DNA of 64,000 bases from Chromatiaceae bacterium (GCA_024235415.1 JACKML010000007.1:1-64000), one strand, 5' to 3'. Positions 27,340-37,794 are shown, counted from the stretch's first letter. Program-made: numbers and translations. The notes: generated by a model not told the origin, from the letters alone.

Positions 27340-27409
27340 TCGGGACTCGAGGCCGCCGTATCGGTTATTGTGCAGCCCTGGATTGCTGCATATCGACACC
27401 CCCCAAGCC

Positions 27410-27979
27410 ATGATCATCCTTGCCTCCCAATCACCGCGCCGCGCCACGCTGTTGTCCCAGATCGGTATCGAATTCCGCGCCCATGCCACGGCTATCGACG
27501 AGCGTGTCCACGATGACGAAGGTGCGGCCGATTATGTCGAGCGCATGGCCCTGTCGAAGGCTGCCGCGGTGCGCGACAGCTTTCCCGACATCCCGGTACT
27601 CGGCGCCGACACCGCGGTGGTCCTGGACCAGCGGATACTGGGCAAGCCGGCAGACCGCGACGACGCGATCGACATGCTGCTGCAACTGTCGGGACGCACC
27701 CACGAGGTGCTCACCGGGGTCGCCGTGCTGGCCGACCGGCCGCACTACCGCCTGAGCCTGAGTCGGGTGATATTCCGCGACATCAGCGCCCGGGAGGCCG
27801 CCGCCTACTGGGAAACCGGCGAACCCGTCGACAAGGCCGGCAGTTACGCGGTGCAGGGCCTGGCCGCGGTGTTCATCGAGCGTATCGAAGGCAGCTATTC
27901 GGGCATCATGGGGCTGCCGCTGTTCGAGACCATGCAGATCCTGAATACGATCGGCGTTTACAGTCGTGCGGGCGTGTAA
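27410..27979 (+). CDS. maf: Maf-family nucleoside triphosphate pyrophosphatase
   Basis: Hydrolyses non-canonical or dTTP/UTP-type nucleotides to monophosphates. The 189-residue protein has the N-terminal LASQSPRRATLLSQIGI, the catalytic LGADTAVVL aspartate and DKAGSYAVQGLAAVFIERI as in the YhdE subgroup. The start is placed at ATG 27410 because earlier in-frame residues have no family match. It lies nine bases before rng, matching the common maf-rng pair. Confidence 0.94.
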   Translation: MIILASQSPRRATLLSQIGIEFRAHATAIDERVHDDEGAADYVERMALSKAAAVRDSFPDIPVLGADTAVVLDQRILGKPADRDDAIDMLLQLSGRTHEVLTGVAVLADRPHYRLSLSRVIFRDISAREAAAYWETGEPVDKAGSYAVQGLAAVFIERIEGSYSGIMGLPLFETMQILNTIGVYSRAGV

Positions 27980-27988
27980 ACTCGCCGT

Positions 27989-29440
27989 ATGAGTGAGGAA
28001 ATCCTGATCAATGTCACGCCCCCGGAGACCCGCGTCGCGGTCATCGAAAACGGCGTCGTTCAGGAGATCATCGTCGAACGCACCGCCAAGCGCGGGCTGG
28101 TCGGCAACATCTACAAGGGCAAGGTGTGTCGCGTCCTTCCCGGGATGCAGGCTGCATTCGTCGATGCCGGGTTGGAACGCGCCGCTTTCCTGCACGCCTC
28201 CGATATCCAGGGCGCCGGCGCGGACAAGTCGGTGCAGATCACCGACCTGGTGCGTGAGGGTGGCGAGGTGATCGTGCAGGTCGTGAAAGACCCGCTCGGC
28301 ACCAAGGGCGCACGCCTGACCACCAACATCTCGATCCCGTCGCGCTACATGGTGTTCATGCCGAACATGGCCAATGTCGGCGTGTCGCAGAAGATTGAGG
28401 ACGAGGACGAGCGGGCACGCCTGCGCGAGGTACTTGCACAATACGCCGAGGCCAACAGCATCAGCGCCGGCTTCATCGCGCGCACCGCCGCCGAGGGCGT
28501 CTCCGAGGAAGCCCTGCAGAACGACATGCGATTCCTCGCGCGCCTGTGGAACTCGATCCAGGAAAGGGCCGCCGGCGCACCCGGCAAGCAGCTGATCCAC
28601 GAGGACCTGCCGCTGGCGCTGCGCGCGCTGCGCGACCTCATCAGTCCGGACGTCGAAAAGGTGCGGATAGACTCACGCTCGACCTGGGAGAAGGCGCAGC
28701 AGTTCGCCACCAAGTACATCCCCGATCAGCGCTCGTCGATAGAGTACTACCCGGGCGAACGGCCGATTTTCGACCTGTACGGAGTCGAGGACGAGATCCA
28801 GAAGGCGCTCGAGCGCAAGGTCGATCTCAAGTCCGGCGGCCACCTGGTGATCGACCAGACCGAGGCCATGACGACGATCGACGTCAATACCGGCGCCTTT
28901 GTCGGTCACCGCAACCTCGAAGAAACCATTTTCAAGACCAACCTCGAGGCCGCACAGGCGATATGCCGCCAGCTGCGCCTGCGCAATCTGGGCGGCATCA
29001 TCATCATCGATTTCATCGACATGACCGACGATGAGCACAAACGCCAGGTGATGCGTGCCCTCGAACGCTGCCTCGCGCGCGACCACGCCAAGACACACAT
29101 CTCCGAGGTATCGTCGCTGGGCCTGGTCGAGATGACCCGCAAGCGTACGCGCGAATCCCTGGAACATGTGCTGTGCCAGAGCTGTCCCACCTGTGGTGGC
29201 CGCGGCACCCTGAAGACAGCGGAGACCACCTGTTTCGACATATTTCGCGACATCCTGCGCGAGTGGCGCCAGTTCGACGTCGAGCAACTGCTGGTGCTGG
29301 CCTCGCAGGAGGTGGTGGAGCGCCTGCTCGATGAGGAATCGCAGAACCTCGCGGAACTGGAGCAGTTTATCGGTCGCCCGATCAAGCTGCAGGCCGAAGC
29401 GCTGTACAACCGCGAACAATACGACGTGGTGCTGATCTGA
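27989..29440 (+). CDS. rng: Ribonuclease G
   Basis: Endoribonuclease that matures 16S rRNA 5' ends and degrades mRNA. The 483-residue protein has an N-terminal S1-like domain (LVGNIYKGKVCRVLPGMQAAFVDAG), the RNase H-like and DNase I-like catalytic region with DVNTGAFVGHRNLEETIFKTN and IIIIDFIDMTDDEHK, and the zinc-link cysteines CPTCGG. It lacks the long C-terminal scaffold of RNase E. Confidence 0.96.
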   Translation: MSEEILINVTPPETRVAVIENGVVQEIIVERTAKRGLVGNIYKGKVCRVLPGMQAAFVDAGLERAAFLHASDIQGAGADKSVQITDLVREGGEVIVQVVKDPLGTKGARLTTNISIPSRYMVFMPNMANVGVSQKIEDEDERARLREVLAQYAEANSISAGFIARTAAEGVSEEALQNDMRFLARLWNSIQERAAGAPGKQLIHEDLPLALRALRDLISPDVEKVRIDSRSTWEKAQQFATKYIPDQRSSIEYYPGERPIFDLYGVEDEIQKALERKVDLKSGGHLVIDQTEAMTTIDVNTGAFVGHRNLEETIFKTNLEAAQAICRQLRLRNLGGIIIIDFIDMTDDEHKRQVMRALERCLARDHAKTHISEVSSLGLVEMTRKRTRESLEHVLCQSCPTCGGRGTLKTAETTCFDIFRDILREWRQFDVEQLLVLASQEVVERLLDEESQNLAELEQFIGRPIKLQAEALYNREQYDVVLI

Positions 29441-29452
29441 CCTGCACCGCAC

Positions 29453-32400
29453 GTGCAGGCGAACTCGCCGGGACAACCATTGCGCATCATCACGAGACTG
29501 CTGGCCGGGCTGCTAATCTGTTGGGGGCTGCTGGCGCTCACGGTACGCATCGCCACGCCGTTCATCGCCGACCAACGCGACCAGGCCGCAGCCGCATTGA
29601 GCGACCGGCTCGGCACACCGGTCGTGATCGGCCGGCTCGGTGCACGCTGGTATGGCCCGAGCCCGTTGCTGGAACTTCACGATGTTGCCATCGGTACGGC
29701 CCCCGAGGTCCTGCGGATCCAGCGCGTCGGTATCGACCTCGATCTTCCTGCGTTGCTGCGTGGCGGATTCGCTGACGCATTACGGGTCACCGTTGACGGC
29801 ATGCAGGTGACCGCAGTACGTGAACCCTCCGGGCAGTTCCACCTCGAAGGCATCGGCCTGATCACGCGTAACGACGATGCCGGCACTTCGCCGCCGCCCC
29901 TGCCAAGTCACCTGCGCATGGTCAACACGCGGGTTCTTTGGATAGATCGCATGGCCGGTAAGGATGCGTTCACCCTCGACAACGTCAACGTCCTGCTGGA
30001 CCGCGACGCCAACAGGCTGAAACTGCGGGCGCGGTTGGAGACGACGCAGGGGACCGCAGAGGTATCCGCCCGGCTGGATGGATTTCTCGGCACCACCGAG
30101 TGGCACGGTGACACCTATATCAAGGTCGACGGGCTGGATGTTGCAGACCTGTTTGCGCCCTATCTCCCGCAGAGCTACGGCATTGATGGTCTGCAGCTCG
30201 ACGTCGAGGCCTGGATGCGCTGGGAGGCTGCATTGCCGGTCGAGAGCCAGGGTGAAATCCATCTGCGCAACCTGGCGCTGCATCCGAAATCCGACGACGC
30301 CCAGCCGCTTGACCTGTCCGCGGCCAGCACCCGTTACGCATACCGGCGCGACGCTTCCGGCCTGCAGCTTGGGCTGAGACAACTGAGCCTGGACTTCGGC
30401 GACCACCGCTGGCCGGACACCGATGTGGCGGTGACAATTGCGCCGCAGGCCGACGATACGCGCCGGATCGAGGTGGCGGCCAGCTATCTGCGCATCGATG
30501 ACATCGTGCGCATCCTGCAGGTGCGCCTGCCCTGGGAGTCCCTGCGGGAACCGCTGGCAAAGCTGCGTCCGACAGGTGAACTCCACGACCTCCGGTTGAG
30601 CGCGCTCAGCGGTGGCGAGGCACCCGGTTGGCGCGCCACCGCACGCTTCACCGGCATCTCCACCACGCCCTGGAACACCGCCCCCGGTCTGGAAAATATC
30701 AGCGGCAGCCTGCACGGCCAGCAGGACCACATCGTCCTGGAACTCGACAGCACAAACGCCGCGGTGCGCTTCAACGAGCTGTTCCGCGACCCACTGCAAC
30801 TGCTGTCACTGCAGGGCCGCCTCGACGTCACCCGTCAACCCGGCGGCTGGCAGGTGGACGGCGAGCGCCTGCTGGCCGATACGCCGCATATAAAGACACT
30901 CACCCGAGTGCATCTGCGGCACGACGACGAGCATCCGCTGTTTCTCGACCTGCAGGCGGATTTTCGCGACGGCGATGCCGCGTTTGCCAACCACTACTAT
31001 CCGGTCGCCATCATGGACAAGCACCTGGTCGACTGGCTCGACCAATCCATTGTCGCCGGTCGGGTGATTGCCGGGACCACCCTGGTGCACGGGCCGCTCA
31101 GCGACTTTCCATTTGAACAAAGCAGCAACGGCGTTTTTCAGGTGGTGTTCGATACGCAGGACATCGAGCTCGACTACCGCGAAGGCTGGCCGAAGATCGA
31201 GAACCTGGCGGCACACGTCCGATTCCACGGCAACCAGCTGGACATCGAATCCAAGTCGGGGACGATCTACGACAGCCGGATCGTCGAGGTCGCCGGCCAT
31301 ATCGGCAGCCTCAACCCGACCGGCCCACTGCAGATAGACGGCCGGCTGCAGGGGCCGCTGCGTAACAACCTGCGGGCCCTCGATGAGCCCGCATTGCATG
31401 AACGATTCGGCCATTTCGCGCAGATCCTGTCTGGCGAGGGTGACACCTCCCTGACGCTCGGTTTCACGGTGCCGCTGGCTGGCCACGGGGAATACGCGCT
31501 CGCGGGCAGGCTACAGTTTGACAACAACCGGCTGTCACTGCCCGACTGGGACGTCCGGGTGTCCGATATCCGCGGTGCGCTGGATTTCACCCTGGACGGC
31601 CTGACGGCCGAGGGAATCGAGGCGCGGGCATTGGGTGCCCCGGTAGTGGTTGATGTCCTGCCGCTGCCAGACGGCCTGACGCGGGTGCGCACGCGTGGGC
31701 GGCTCGAGGTCGAGAATATCGCCAATCAACTGCCGACGCTGCCACTGGCGTTCGCCAGCGGCGAGGCGGATTTCACCATCAACGTTGATGTGCCGTCACG
31801 TCGTGCCGCACCGGACAACCCGGCGCTGCTCAGTATCGAGAGCCAGCTCCAGGGCATTGCGCTCGCGCTGCCACAACCACTTGGCAAGTCGGCACCCGAC
31901 ACCAGGCCTTTGGCGTTGCGCCTTCCGCTGGACCGGGCGACAGTACCCGCCAGCCTGTCATATGGGGACCAGGTGTCCGCGAAGTTCAGCCCCGATGGTG
32001 CGCGTGTCGACCTGGTCCTGGGCGGTCACGCGGCCACCCTCGGAGATACTGACGGCATCCGTATCACCGGCCGCCTGGAGTCGGTCGATGTGATCGCCTG
32101 GGGTGACGCCCTGGCGCACCTGCCCACGGGCGGCGCCACCCCACCGGCGGTAGTCGACCTGGACCTGCAGATCGACCGCCTGCAGATCGATACCCTCGGG
32201 CTGAAGGCCGTGCGCATTCAGGCCGGGCACCGGGCACCACGGTGGCGCGGGCGGATCGATTCCCCGGATCTGGTCGGCACCTTCAGCCTGCCCGACGCCG
32301 CAGACGGCGAGCCCATTGCCGTCGACCTGCAACGCCTCGCCCTGCAGCTGCCGATCGGATCCGACGACGAGCCCCCCGGGGTACCCGACGATCCGGCGGC

Positions 32401-33514
32401 AGGCCCGGATCCGACCACCCTGCCCGGAATCTCGCTGCAGGTCGCCGAGCTGCAGATCAACCAGGCACAGCTGGGTGAGATGCACCTCGATGCGCAACAT
32501 TCACCCGAGGGGCTGCGCGTGACACGGTTGAGCCTGGGTGGCGGCCAGGTCGAGCTGGACAGTGCGGGGCATTGGGTGCGCGAAAGCGGGAAGATCCGTA
32601 GCCGACTGGGCGGACGGCTCAGCGCCGCCAACCTCGGCGACCTGTTGGTCGCATTGGGTTATTCACGCCAGGCGGAAGACGCCGGTGGCAGTCTCGAGTT
32701 CCTGTTGCAGTGGCCTGGCCATCCGCTGCAGGCCGAGGCATCGACGATGGAAGGCAAGCTAACGCTCGACGTCGGCGCCGGCCGGCTGGTAGAACTCGAT
32801 CCCGGGGTCACTCGGGTGGTCGGCCTGCTCAACCTCAACGCCCTGACCCGGCGGCTGCGCCTGGACTTCAGTGACATCTACAAGAAAGGCTACAGCTTCG
32901 ACAGCATCAAGGGCGACTTCGATTTCGCCACGGGCCGGGCCAACACTGACAACCTCACCGTGCTGGGCCCCACCGGGCGCATTGAACTGCGCGGCTCTTC
33001 CGACCTGCGGGCACGTACGCTCGACCAACGGGTAACCGTCACACCCAACCTCGATGCCACGCTGCCAATCGCCGGCACCCTGGCCGGCGGTCCGGTCGCC
33101 GGGATCGCCGTGCTGGTCGCACAAAAGGTCATGACCAAGCAGCTGGACCGGCTCAATCGCTTCGAATACAGCCTCAGCGGGTCCTGGTACGACCCTGAGA
33201 TCGAGCAACTCGACAGCGGTGGCACCCTGTCGAAGATATTGCGCCCGCTGGACGGCGGCACCGAACATCACACCGGGCCCGCAGCGCAGGCCGATGCACC
33301 TCCGTCCGACGCCGCGAAGGCATCAACCACCAGCGACATCACGCCGGGAGGCAGCGCCGCGCCGAACGACACAGCGGCGCAGGCCGCCGTTGAAAAGCCT
33401 GCCGGCCCGCCTGCCGAGAAAGCCGGTGACACGGGGAACCCGCTGCGCGGGCTGATAGATTTCCTGAAGAAAGGTGAAACGCAGGATAGCGGCGTGCCCA
33501 ACGCACCAAACTGA
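29453..33514 (+). CDS. yhdP: YhdP-family AsmA-like protein
   Basis: Very large envelope protein (1353 residues) with an N-terminal membrane helix (about residues 13-35, LLAGLLICWGLLALTVRIA) and a long periplasmic beta-rich body related to AsmA/TamB, thought to move phospholipids between membranes. The C-terminal conserved part VELDPGVTRVVGLLNLNALTRRLRLDFSDIYKKGYSF lies near residues 1118-1155. The last 90 residues are a Pro/Ala/Thr-rich low-complexity tail. Start is GTG 29453, 12 bases after rng; a TTG at 29480 is an alternative. A strong terminator follows. Confidence 0.9.
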   Translation: MQANSPGQPLRIITRLLAGLLICWGLLALTVRIATPFIADQRDQAAAALSDRLGTPVVIGRLGARWYGPSPLLELHDVAIGTAPEVLRIQRVGIDLDLPALLRGGFADALRVTVDGMQVTAVREPSGQFHLEGIGLITRNDDAGTSPPPLPSHLRMVNTRVLWIDRMAGKDAFTLDNVNVLLDRDANRLKLRARLETTQGTAEVSARLDGFLGTTEWHGDTYIKVDGLDVADLFAPYLPQSYGIDGLQLDVEAWMRWEAALPVESQGEIHLRNLALHPKSDDAQPLDLSAASTRYAYRRDASGLQLGLRQLSLDFGDHRWPDTDVAVTIAPQADDTRRIEVAASYLRIDDIVRILQVRLPWESLREPLAKLRPTGELHDLRLSALSGGEAPGWRATARFTGISTTPWNTAPGLENISGSLHGQQDHIVLELDSTNAAVRFNELFRDPLQLLSLQGRLDVTRQPGGWQVDGERLLADTPHIKTLTRVHLRHDDEHPLFLDLQADFRDGDAAFANHYYPVAIMDKHLVDWLDQSIVAGRVIAGTTLVHGPLSDFPFEQSSNGVFQVVFDTQDIELDYREGWPKIENLAAHVRFHGNQLDIESKSGTIYDSRIVEVAGHIGSLNPTGPLQIDGRLQGPLRNNLRALDEPALHERFGHFAQILSGEGDTSLTLGFTVPLAGHGEYALAGRLQFDNNRLSLPDWDVRVSDIRGALDFTLDGLTAEGIEARALGAPVVVDVLPLPDGLTRVRTRGRLEVENIANQLPTLPLAFASGEADFTINVDVPSRRAAPDNPALLSIESQLQGIALALPQPLGKSAPDTRPLALRLPLDRATVPASLSYGDQVSAKFSPDGARVDLVLGGHAATLGDTDGIRITGRLESVDVIAWGDALAHLPTGGATPPAVVDLDLQIDRLQIDTLGLKAVRIQAGHRAPRWRGRIDSPDLVGTFSLPDAADGEPIAVDLQRLALQLPIGSDDEPPGVPDDPAAGPDPTTLPGISLQVAELQINQAQLGEMHLDAQHSPEGLRVTRLSLGGGQVELDSAGHWVRESGKIRSRLGGRLSAANLGDLLVALGYSRQAEDAGGSLEFLLQWPGHPLQAEASTMEGKLTLDVGAGRLVELDPGVTRVVGLLNLNALTRRLRLDFSDIYKKGYSFDSIKGDFDFATGRANTDNLTVLGPTGRIELRGSSDLRARTLDQRVTVTPNLDATLPIAGTLAGGPVAGIAVLVAQKVMTKQLDRLNRFEYSLSGSWYDPEIEQLDSGGTLSKILRPLDGGTEHHTGPAAQADAPPSDAAKASTTSDITPGGSAAPNDTAAQAAVEKPAGPPAEKAGDTGNPLRGLIDFLKKGETQDSGVPNAPN

Positions 33515-33533
33515 ACGGGGGCTCCTGTCGATT

Positions 33534-33574
33534 CCAGTCTGGATGGCAATTTCCCTCCAGACTGGAGCCTTTTT
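33534..33574 (+). terminator. Rho-independent terminator after yhdP
   Basis: A perfect 10-base stem, CCAGTCTGGA at 33534-33543 and TCCAGACTGG at 33556-33565, with a 12-base loop, is followed by AGCC and five T residues (33570-33574). It ends the proA-to-yhdP gene run. Confidence 0.85.
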
Positions 33575-33648
33575 CCCTGCGCGATAACCCTTTGCCCATC
33601 GCGCTGCAGGCATTAGAGTTGGCACTGGACGAAAAATACTGATGCACC

Positions 33649-34479
33649 ATGAGTAACTCGAAAAAGAAAGTCGCCGCACTGCAGCTGGCCTCGGGCAGCA
33701 ATGTCAGCGCAAACCTGCTGGAAACCGAGCGCCTCGCTGAAGCGGCCGCCAAACAGGGCGCCAAACTGATTGTGCTGCCAGAGAACTTCGCTTTCATGGG
33801 GCGCAGCTGTGGCGATGCCAATGCGCTGCGCGAGGCCCCCGGCGACGGCCCGCTGCAGTCCTTCCTGTCGCAGCTGGCACACCGCCTCGGCGTCTGGCTG
33901 GTCGGCGGCACCATCCCGCTGGAGGCCGACCATGCCGCAAAGTGGCGGGCCGCGTGCACCGTCTATGACGAACACGGCAAGCAGGTAGCGCGCTATGACA
34001 AGCAGCACCTGTTCGATGTCAACCTGATCGAAAGCGATGAACAGTTTGTCGAATCAGAGAGTATCGAACCGGGTGATCGCGTCCTGGTGATCGACAGCCC
34101 GATCGGCAGGCTGGGTATCGCGGTGTGCTACGACCTGCGTTTCCCGGAGCTGTTCCGCGCCATGGTCGACCGCCGCGTCGAGGTGATTGCACTGCCCGCG
34201 GCATTTACGGCCATTACCGGGCGCGCGCACTGGGAGACACTGGTACGGGCGCGGGCGATCGAGAACCTGAGCTATGTGATCGCGTCGGCACAGGGTGGCT
34301 TTCACGTCGCCAGCCGCGAGACCTACGGCCACAGCATGATCGTTGACCCCTGGGGGACCAAGCTGGCTCTGCGCGAGCGCGGCAACGGCTGCGTAGTGGC
34401 AGAGATCGATCCGGAGTTCCAGCACACCACGCGTCGCAACTTCCCCTGCCTCGACCACCGCCGCCTGCATTGCCGCTGA
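33649..34479 (+). CDS. Nitrilase-superfamily amidase (Nit1-like)
   Basis: Carbon-nitrogen hydrolase of 276 residues. The catalytic triad is Glu45 (VLPENF), Lys118 (YDKQHLFDV) and Cys160 (AVCYDLRFPE). The closest functional class is the Nit1/YbeM type, which in other organisms hydrolyses deaminated glutathione, a metabolite-repair role; the exact substrate here is inference. The gene lies between yhdP and tldD, a common arrangement. Confidence 0.85.
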   Translation: MSNSKKKVAALQLASGSNVSANLLETERLAEAAAKQGAKLIVLPENFAFMGRSCGDANALREAPGDGPLQSFLSQLAHRLGVWLVGGTIPLEADHAAKWRAACTVYDEHGKQVARYDKQHLFDVNLIESDEQFVESESIEPGDRVLVIDSPIGRLGIAVCYDLRFPELFRAMVDRRVEVIALPAAFTAITGRAHWETLVRARAIENLSYVIASAQGGFHVASRETYGHSMIVDPWGTKLALRERGNGCVVAEIDPEFQHTTRRNFPCLDHRRLHCR

Positions 34480-34519
34480 ACGCCGAATCAGGGCCTGCAC
34501 AGGCCAGGAGTAGTCTTCG

Positions 34520-35962
34520 ATGTCTGTAAGCACCGCGATCGCGCGTGAAACCCTGTTGGACACCCCCGGCCTGAGCGAGGGTCACCTGACGCAGGTCATG
34601 GACCGCCTGCTGAGCCGCCAGGTGGATGCCGCCGATATCTATTTTCAGTATGGCCGGCTCGAGTCCTGGGTGCTGGAGGACGGCATCATCAAGGAGGGCA
34701 GCCACAGTATCGAGCAGGGCGCCGGCCTGCGGGCCATCAGCGGTGAAAAGACAGGATTCGCCTACACGGACAGCCTCGAACTCCCGCGCCTGCTCGATGC
34801 CGCCGGGGCGGCGCGAGCGATCGCTCAGGCAGGACAGAACGGGGCACGCGCCCTGCCCGCGCCTGCCGCTGCATCCCAGCTGTATGCGCCGATCAATCCA
34901 CTGGACTCGCTGGACGAGCTGCAGAAGATCGACCTGATGCGCCGCGCCGATGCCGCCGCGCGCAGCGCCGATGCGCGGGTCCAGCAGGTGATCGTCACCC
35001 TGGTGGCGGCACACGACGTGATCCTGGTGATGGACAACAGCGGCCGGATAGCCGGTGATGTGCGCCCGTTGGTACGCATGAACGTGCAGGTGATCGTCGA
35101 ACAGGGCGGCAAGCGTGAACAGGGCAGTGCCGGCGGCGGTGCGCGTCAGGCGCTGGACTTCTTCATCGACGATGATCGCGCGCTCGGCTATGCCCGCGAG
35201 GCTGTACGCCAGGCCCTCGTCAACCTCGACGCGGCACCCGCGCCCGCCGGGCTGCTGCCCGTGGTCCTCGGCCCGGGCTGGCCCGGCGTGCTGTTGCACG
35301 AGGCGGTCGGGCATGGCCTCGAAGGCGATTTCAACCGCAAGGGAACCTCGGCATTCACCGGGCGTATCGGCGAACAGGTCGCCTCGACACTGTGCACCGT
35401 GGTCGACGACGGCACACTTCCCGGACGCCGCGGTTCTCTGACCATCGACGACGAAGGCACGCCGTCCGGCAACAACGTGCTGATCGAAAACGGCATCCTC
35501 AAGGGTTACATGCAGGACACGATGAATGCCCGCCTGATGGGGGTGGCGCCGACCGGCAACGGCCGCCGTGAGTCGTATGCGCATCTGCCGATGCCTCGCA
35601 TGACCAACACCTACATGCTGCCGGGACAGCACAAACCCGACGAGATCATTGCCTCGGTCAAACATGGCCTGTACGCGGTCAATTTCGGCGGCGGCCAGGT
35701 CGACATCACGTCCGGCAAGTTCGTGTTTTCAGCCAACGAGGCCTACCTGATAGAGAACGGCAAGGTGACCCGCCCGGTCAAAGGCGCGACGCTGATCGGA
35801 AACGGGCCGGAGGCCATGACCCGCATCAGCATGGTTGGCGACGATCTCGCGCTGGACAGTGGCGTCGGCACCTGCGGCAAGGAGGGTCAGAGTGTACCGG
35901 TCGGTGTCGGCCAGCCCACCCTGAAAATCGATCAACTCACAGTCGGCGGCACTGCTGCCTGA
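34520..35962 (+). CDS. tldD: TldD metalloprotease subunit
   Basis: Catalytic subunit of the TldD/TldE (PmbA) zinc protease, which degrades unfolded peptides and matures small peptide antibiotics in some bacteria. The 480-residue protein has the zinc motif HExxxH at His260-His265 (LLHEAVGHGLEGD) and the C-terminal GTCGKEGQSVPVGVGQPTL. It is followed 14 bases later by its partner pmbA. Confidence 0.96.
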   Translation: MSVSTAIARETLLDTPGLSEGHLTQVMDRLLSRQVDAADIYFQYGRLESWVLEDGIIKEGSHSIEQGAGLRAISGEKTGFAYTDSLELPRLLDAAGAARAIAQAGQNGARALPAPAAASQLYAPINPLDSLDELQKIDLMRRADAAARSADARVQQVIVTLVAAHDVILVMDNSGRIAGDVRPLVRMNVQVIVEQGGKREQGSAGGGARQALDFFIDDDRALGYAREAVRQALVNLDAAPAPAGLLPVVLGPGWPGVLLHEAVGHGLEGDFNRKGTSAFTGRIGEQVASTLCTVVDDGTLPGRRGSLTIDDEGTPSGNNVLIENGILKGYMQDTMNARLMGVAPTGNGRRESYAHLPMPRMTNTYMLPGQHKPDEIIASVKHGLYAVNFGGGQVDITSGKFVFSANEAYLIENGKVTRPVKGATLIGNGPEAMTRISMVGDDLALDSGVGTCGKEGQSVPVGVGQPTLKIDQLTVGGTAA

Positions 35963-35976
35963 GCCATCCAACACGC

Positions 35977-37308
35977 ATGAGTCATCCGGAACAGATAGCA
36001 AGGCTGCAGCAGGTTGTCGAAGACCTGTTGCGGGAAGCGCGCCAACAGGGTGCCGATGCCGCCGAGGCCGGGGTCTCGACCCAGACCGGCCTGTCGGTCA
36101 CGGTGCGTCTCGGTGAGACCGAGACCATTGAACACACCAGTGACAACGGCCTGGGGATCACCGTGTACTTCGGCCAGCGCAAAGGGTCGGCCAATACCAC
36201 CGACCTGCGCCCCGAGGCGATTCGCGAGAGCGTCGCGGCAGCCTGCCGTATCGCGAAGTACACCTCCGAAGATCCGGCCGCGGGACTCGCCGATCCGGCG
36301 CTGATGGCGCGTGACGTGCCGGACCTGGATCTCTTCCACCCCTGGGACCTGAGTGCCGATGAGGCTGCGCAGATCGCGCTCCGCTGCGAGGAGGCTGCAC
36401 GTGGGTTCGACCCCAGAATCGCCAACTCCGAAGGTGCGACGCTGTACACCCAGCGTTCGGGTTTCATCTACGGCAACAGCCACGGCTTTGTCGGCGGCTA
36501 CCCCACCACACGCCACAGTCTGAGCTGCGCCGTGATCGCCGAGCAAGGCGACGAGATGCAGCGTGACTACTGGTATGACAGCAGCCGGATGCCGGGTGAA
36601 CTCGCCAGCGCAGAGGCCATCGGGCGCACGGCGGCGCAGCGCACTGTGGCGCGCCTCAACGGGCGCAAACTTGGGACACGCGAATGCCCGGTGCTGTTTC
36701 GCGCCGATGTCGCACCAAGCCTGCTGCGCAGCCTGTTCGGGGCGATCCGTGGACATGCGGTGTACCGTAAATCGACCTTTCTGCTCGACCAGATCGGCGT
36801 CCAGATCTTTCCCGACTGGGTGAGCATTACCGAGAACCCGCTGCTACCGCGCGCCGCGGCGAGCGCACCCTTCGACAACGAGGGCGTGGCCACCGCGTAC
36901 CGCGAACTGGTGGCCGGTGGCGTATTGCAGGGCTACCTGCTCGACAGCTATGCGGCGCGCAAGCTGGGGATGCAGAGCACCGGTAGCGCCGGCGGTGTGC
37001 GCAACGCGCGCATCGCCAGCAGCGGCCAGTCGTTCGACGAACTGGTCCGCGAGATGGACCACGGCGTTGTCGTCACCGAACTGATGGGGCAGGGCACCAA
37101 CCTGGTTACCGGCGACTATTCGCGCGGCGCCGCGGGTTTCTGGGTCGAGGGCGGAGAGATCAAATACCCGGTAGAAGAGATCACGGTCGCCGCCAATCTG
37201 CGTGACATGTTCAGGCAGCTGGTCGCCGTCGGCAGCGACGACGATATCCCCGGCAGCATAAAGACCGGCTCATGGCTGTTCGAACGCATGACCGTGGCCG
37301 GCGACTGA
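35977..37308 (+). CDS. pmbA: PmbA/TldE protease subunit
   Basis: Second subunit of the TldD/E heterodimer; lacks the HExxxH motif, as expected. The 443-residue protein has YFGQRKGSANTTDL (about residues 67-80), YGNSHGFVGGYPTTRHSLSC and the C-terminal EITVAANLRDMFRQLVAVGSDDD. Whether it works with a peptide product of the Anbu/ATP-grasp locus is only a speculation, since the loci are 10 kb apart. Confidence 0.95.
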   Translation: MSHPEQIARLQQVVEDLLREARQQGADAAEAGVSTQTGLSVTVRLGETETIEHTSDNGLGITVYFGQRKGSANTTDLRPEAIRESVAAACRIAKYTSEDPAAGLADPALMARDVPDLDLFHPWDLSADEAAQIALRCEEAARGFDPRIANSEGATLYTQRSGFIYGNSHGFVGGYPTTRHSLSCAVIAEQGDEMQRDYWYDSSRMPGELASAEAIGRTAAQRTVARLNGRKLGTRECPVLFRADVAPSLLRSLFGAIRGHAVYRKSTFLLDQIGVQIFPDWVSITENPLLPRAAASAPFDNEGVATAYRELVAGGVLQGYLLDSYAARKLGMQSTGSAGGVRNARIASSGQSFDELVREMDHGVVVTELMGQGTNLVTGDYSRGAAGFWVEGGEIKYPVEEITVAANLRDMFRQLVAVGSDDDIPGSIKTGSWLFERMTVAGD

Positions 37309-37362
37309 CAACCCGGCGGCCATTCGAACAAGAAGTCACACGACACCCGACCAGGAACCCTG

Positions 37363-37752
37363 ATGCGCATACTGCACACAATGCTACGAACCGGCGACCT
37401 CGATCGGTCGATTGGCTTTTACACCGAACTGCTGGGCATGCGGCTGTTAAGGCAGAAGGACTACCCCGACGGCAAGTTCACGCTGGCCTTCCTCGGTTAC
37501 GGGGAGGAATCGGAAAACACCGTGATCGAATTGACCTACAACTGGGGTGTCGACCACTACGACATCGGCAACGCGTATGGACATATCGCTATCGAGGTCG
37601 ATGACGTCTACCAGGCTGCCGCCGATATCCGCGCACGTGGCGGCAAGATACTGCGCGAGGCAGGGCCGATGAATGCGGGCACGACGATTATCGCGTTCGT
37701 CGAGGACCCCGACGGCTACCCGATCGAACTGATCGGGCGCAAACGGCACTAG
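37363..37752 (+). CDS. gloA: Lactoylglutathione lyase (glyoxalase I)
   Basis: Isomerises the methylglyoxal-glutathione hemithioacetal to S-lactoylglutathione. The 129-residue protein begins MRILHTMLRTGDLDRSIGFYTELLGM, with metal ligand His5, and has ENTVIELTYNWGVDHYDIGNAYGHIAIEVDD (about residues 49-79) and a Glu near FVEDPDGYPIELI. The length matches the short nickel-type enzyme. Confidence 0.95.
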   Translation: MRILHTMLRTGDLDRSIGFYTELLGMRLLRQKDYPDGKFTLAFLGYGEESENTVIELTYNWGVDHYDIGNAYGHIAIEVDDVYQAAADIRARGGKILREAGPMNAGTTIIAFVEDPDGYPIELIGRKRH

Positions 37753-37794
37753 AGGTCGTTGGCCGCACCCCTGAAAAGCAACGAGGAAGTTTGC

